Shown in pieces: positions 61,980 to 64,000 of a DNA stretch of 64,000 bases. Made by a program: the position numbers and the translations under genes. A model generated the notes under the pieces. It did not search any database, had not been told where the DNA came from, and saw only the letters and a list, made by a program, of their open reading frames with translations. Each line of letters opens with the position of its first letter. Position 1 is the stretch's first letter. Source of the stretch: Chaenocephalus aceratus (Eukaryota; Chordata; Actinopteri; Perciformes; Channichthyidae); contig CM043792.1 in assembly GCA_023974075.1 (NCBI GenBank), positions 24,309,514 through 24,373,513 on the forward strand, given 5' to 3'.

Positions 61980-63913
61980 ATGGCAAATACCAACCTTCAA
62001 TTCAAAACAAAGTAAGTGTTTGACGCACGGCACGTGAATGCTGCAGAACCATGCTAGCTGGCACGAGCTAGGCTAAAGTTTCATTTCAAGTTTGTACAGC
62101 TCACAGTTATATTTCTGTTATTCCCTTACAGTTATGTTGTGGACAGCAAGATTGAACCGTTTTACAAAGGAGGGAAAGTGCAGGTGAGTGATCTGTCATG
62201 TGCTTTGTGTCAAATGTGTTGCTGATACAAGTATTCATTATGTTGCACGAGCCTGAACTGATTTTAAAACCACTGAATATACACACGGGTGTTTTTAATG
62301 AATCTGGCTGATTAGGCCTCTTCTCAGGACTATGTGGGCGTGTATACACAACTGTATTATTCTTATTGGCAGTGTTGATGACGCTTTAATGCATTAAAGT
62401 CACATGCCAGCAAATAATTTCCATTCAGTTGAATGTGTGTGGGCCCACTTGTTAAATGTCATACATGAACCAAACAAATGAAGTTCCCCACTATAAATAT
62501 TTTACTTTTTTTGGACGATTTGACTGACTTGTACACTGGTCTAAAATATAGGACTGTTGTCTTACCTGTTATTTTCTTGACATCTGCTTTGTACAATCTT
62601 CACAACCTAAGCAGTCTTCAGCTTGCATATCTTAACCCTTTATGACCAGCTGTCAGACTGGTCAAACATATTGGACATATATGTTCACTTGTTCGAGAAA
62701 ATCTATTGCACAAGAGAACTAATGATAAAATAGAAATACAAAAATCAATCCTTTCCTTTTATTGTCCAAAACTAGTTTGTAGTTTCAGTAGTTGAGTACA
62801 CAGAACAATGTAAAATAAGTAATTTAATTACATGAATCACTATGCTAATATACATGTAGTTGAAACTACAAGCAATCTACTGAAACATAAAACAACTAGT
62901 TAAACATGAACATGTAGTTCACTACTCCTTAACACTATTAGTAGATATGTGTCGAAGAAAGACTGTCAAAGCTCCGGGCCACCTTCATCCTGAGCAGAAG
63001 TTTTCTAATCAACAAGAATAACTGAATCCACCTTTATGGGACTCAAGTGACTTAATGGCTCAGTTCATTTTCAGTTCAGTCACCTATAGTTAAAATAAAA
63101 GTAAAATCATTAGATAGAATAGAGTTAAGTGAAATGGGATGCCATGATAAGCTATTTGAGAATAGGGGTCCAGACACTAAGCAGATAGTATATCACATTT
63201 ATGTTAACTAACACAGAAATCACATGTATTATACTGTTTTCAATCGCTTTCCACACCTGTGGACCTCTCAAAACTGCACTAGAGCGCTAACACTTATTAT
63301 AGATTAGATTATATTCCATCGTAACTTTTAGTCCCTAGTATAGAACAGGCTTCCCTTTTTAACTTCTCTGTTTGTTTTCCAGATAAGCAAAGATGAAAAT
63401 TACATCTTCTGCACTTGTGGAACTCGTGTCAATGTTTTGGAGATCAGTACGGGGAAGATCGTCCACAGTGTTGAGCATGTGAGTACAGCTTGTCAAATGT
63501 CAGTATTTGCTGCCTTGCTTTGTTTTCTATCAATGAAAATATGTTATCTTGGGGTTTTGGACCTTTTAATCCTGACAATCTGTCTCCTCTGTCCATATTA
63601 TAATTACAGGAGGATCAGGAGGACATCACATCTTTTGCACTCAGTTGTGATGATGAGGTAAAGAAAACGCCTGTCATCACTTCAAACAAACCTCATTGTG
63701 TACATTCATCTTACCAGCCTTTAAGAGAGCGATTGTATGTGAGTAAATCTGTGCTGTGTTTCCCAACACAGATGCTGGTGACAGCTAGTAGAGCTCTGCT
63801 GCTGAAGCAATGGGACTGGAGGCAAGCTCAGTGTACTCGCTCCTGGAGGGCCATTCACACTGTTCCTGTAGCCAGTATGACCTTTGACTCCACCTCAACC
63901 CTCTTGGCAACAG
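61980..63913 (+). CDS. tbl3: Transducin beta-like 3 (UTP13), 5' part
   Basis: WD40 protein of the small-subunit processome (UTP-B complex), acting in nucleolar 18S rRNA maturation. Five coding exons are inside the window: 61980-62011, 62132-62183, 63383-63478, 63610-63657 and 63772-63913, giving the first 123 residues plus one base. The sequence MANTNLQFKTNYVVDSKIEP, FYKGGKVQ, FCTCGTRVNVLE, EDQEDITSFALS, ASRALLLKQWDW and FDSTSTLLATG follows human TBL3 closely through the first WD repeats. All joins are GT-AG and keep frame. The gene continues beyond the window; an internal poly-T and AT-rich intron 2 (62,184-63,382) contains no recognised feature. Confidence 0.94.
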
Positions 63914-64000
63914 GTCAGCATTAAATGACAACAAGTTGGATATTTTGTGTCCTGTTTTTCTGTCTGATCTCTGCTACATAGACATTGTAAAGATGGCCAA

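Overview
This is vertebrate nuclear DNA, almost certainly from a teleost fish. The genes have short exons with GT-AG introns, the intergenic DNA is rich in (GT)n and (GA)n microsatellites, and fish-type transposons (L2-like LINEs, V-type tRNA SINEs, hAT, PIF/Harbinger-like and TTAA-target elements) are abundant. Three C2H2 zinc-finger genes have an N-terminal first exon typical of fish. The species cannot be told from the sequence. There is no bacterial, CRISPR or phage content.

Layout. 1-8,100: no supported gene, large GT and GA microsatellites. 8,117-12,080 (minus): two tandem copies of the selenoprotein gene msrb1. The proximal copy is intact, with an in-frame UGA for selenocysteine and a SECIS element. 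The distal copy keeps all four exons, the UGA and a SECIS but carries two single-base insertions. 12,729-17,652 and 24,479-26,410 (plus): three related two-exon zinc-finger genes; the second has a one-base frameshift and the third has a decayed C-terminal end. 18,420-24,260: a TTAA-flanked composite transposon with other elements nested in it. 26,900-34,000: a LINE fragment, a nearly complete L2-like LINE, a Harbinger-like MITE and a hAT element with a perfect 8-bp target duplication. 36,855-45,441 (plus): tex2, 11 coding exons. 46,566-51,339 (minus): rpl3l, 10 exons. 52,274-54,369 (plus): ndufb10. 56,282-58,355 (minus): rps2. 59,483-61,337 (minus): rnf151. 61,980-window end (plus): first five coding exons of tbl3.

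The order msrb1 - rpl3l - ndufb10 - rps2 - rnf151 - tbl3 is the order I know from human 16p13.3, so this is an old conserved block. In this fish the zinc-finger cluster, the transposon field and tex2 lie between msrb1 and rpl3l. The genes are not an operon; they are housekeeping or tissue genes kept together. Three adjacent pairs are divergent (msrb1/znf-A, rpl3l/ndufb10, rnf151/tbl3). Exon chains were joined by hand and every complete one closes in frame: tex2 964 aa, rpl3l 408 aa, rps2 278 aa, rnf151 256 aa, ndufb10 170 aa, msrb1 110 aa. The two joins that need a caveat are the msrb1 distal copy and znf-B.

I see no wholly new biological system. The items most worth a second look are the tandem msrb1 pair, the nested TTAA composite, the repeat-linked promoter of ndufb10 with a perfect NRF-1 motif, and three independent one-base insertions in otherwise intact coding sequence, which could be either pseudogene lesions or assembly errors.
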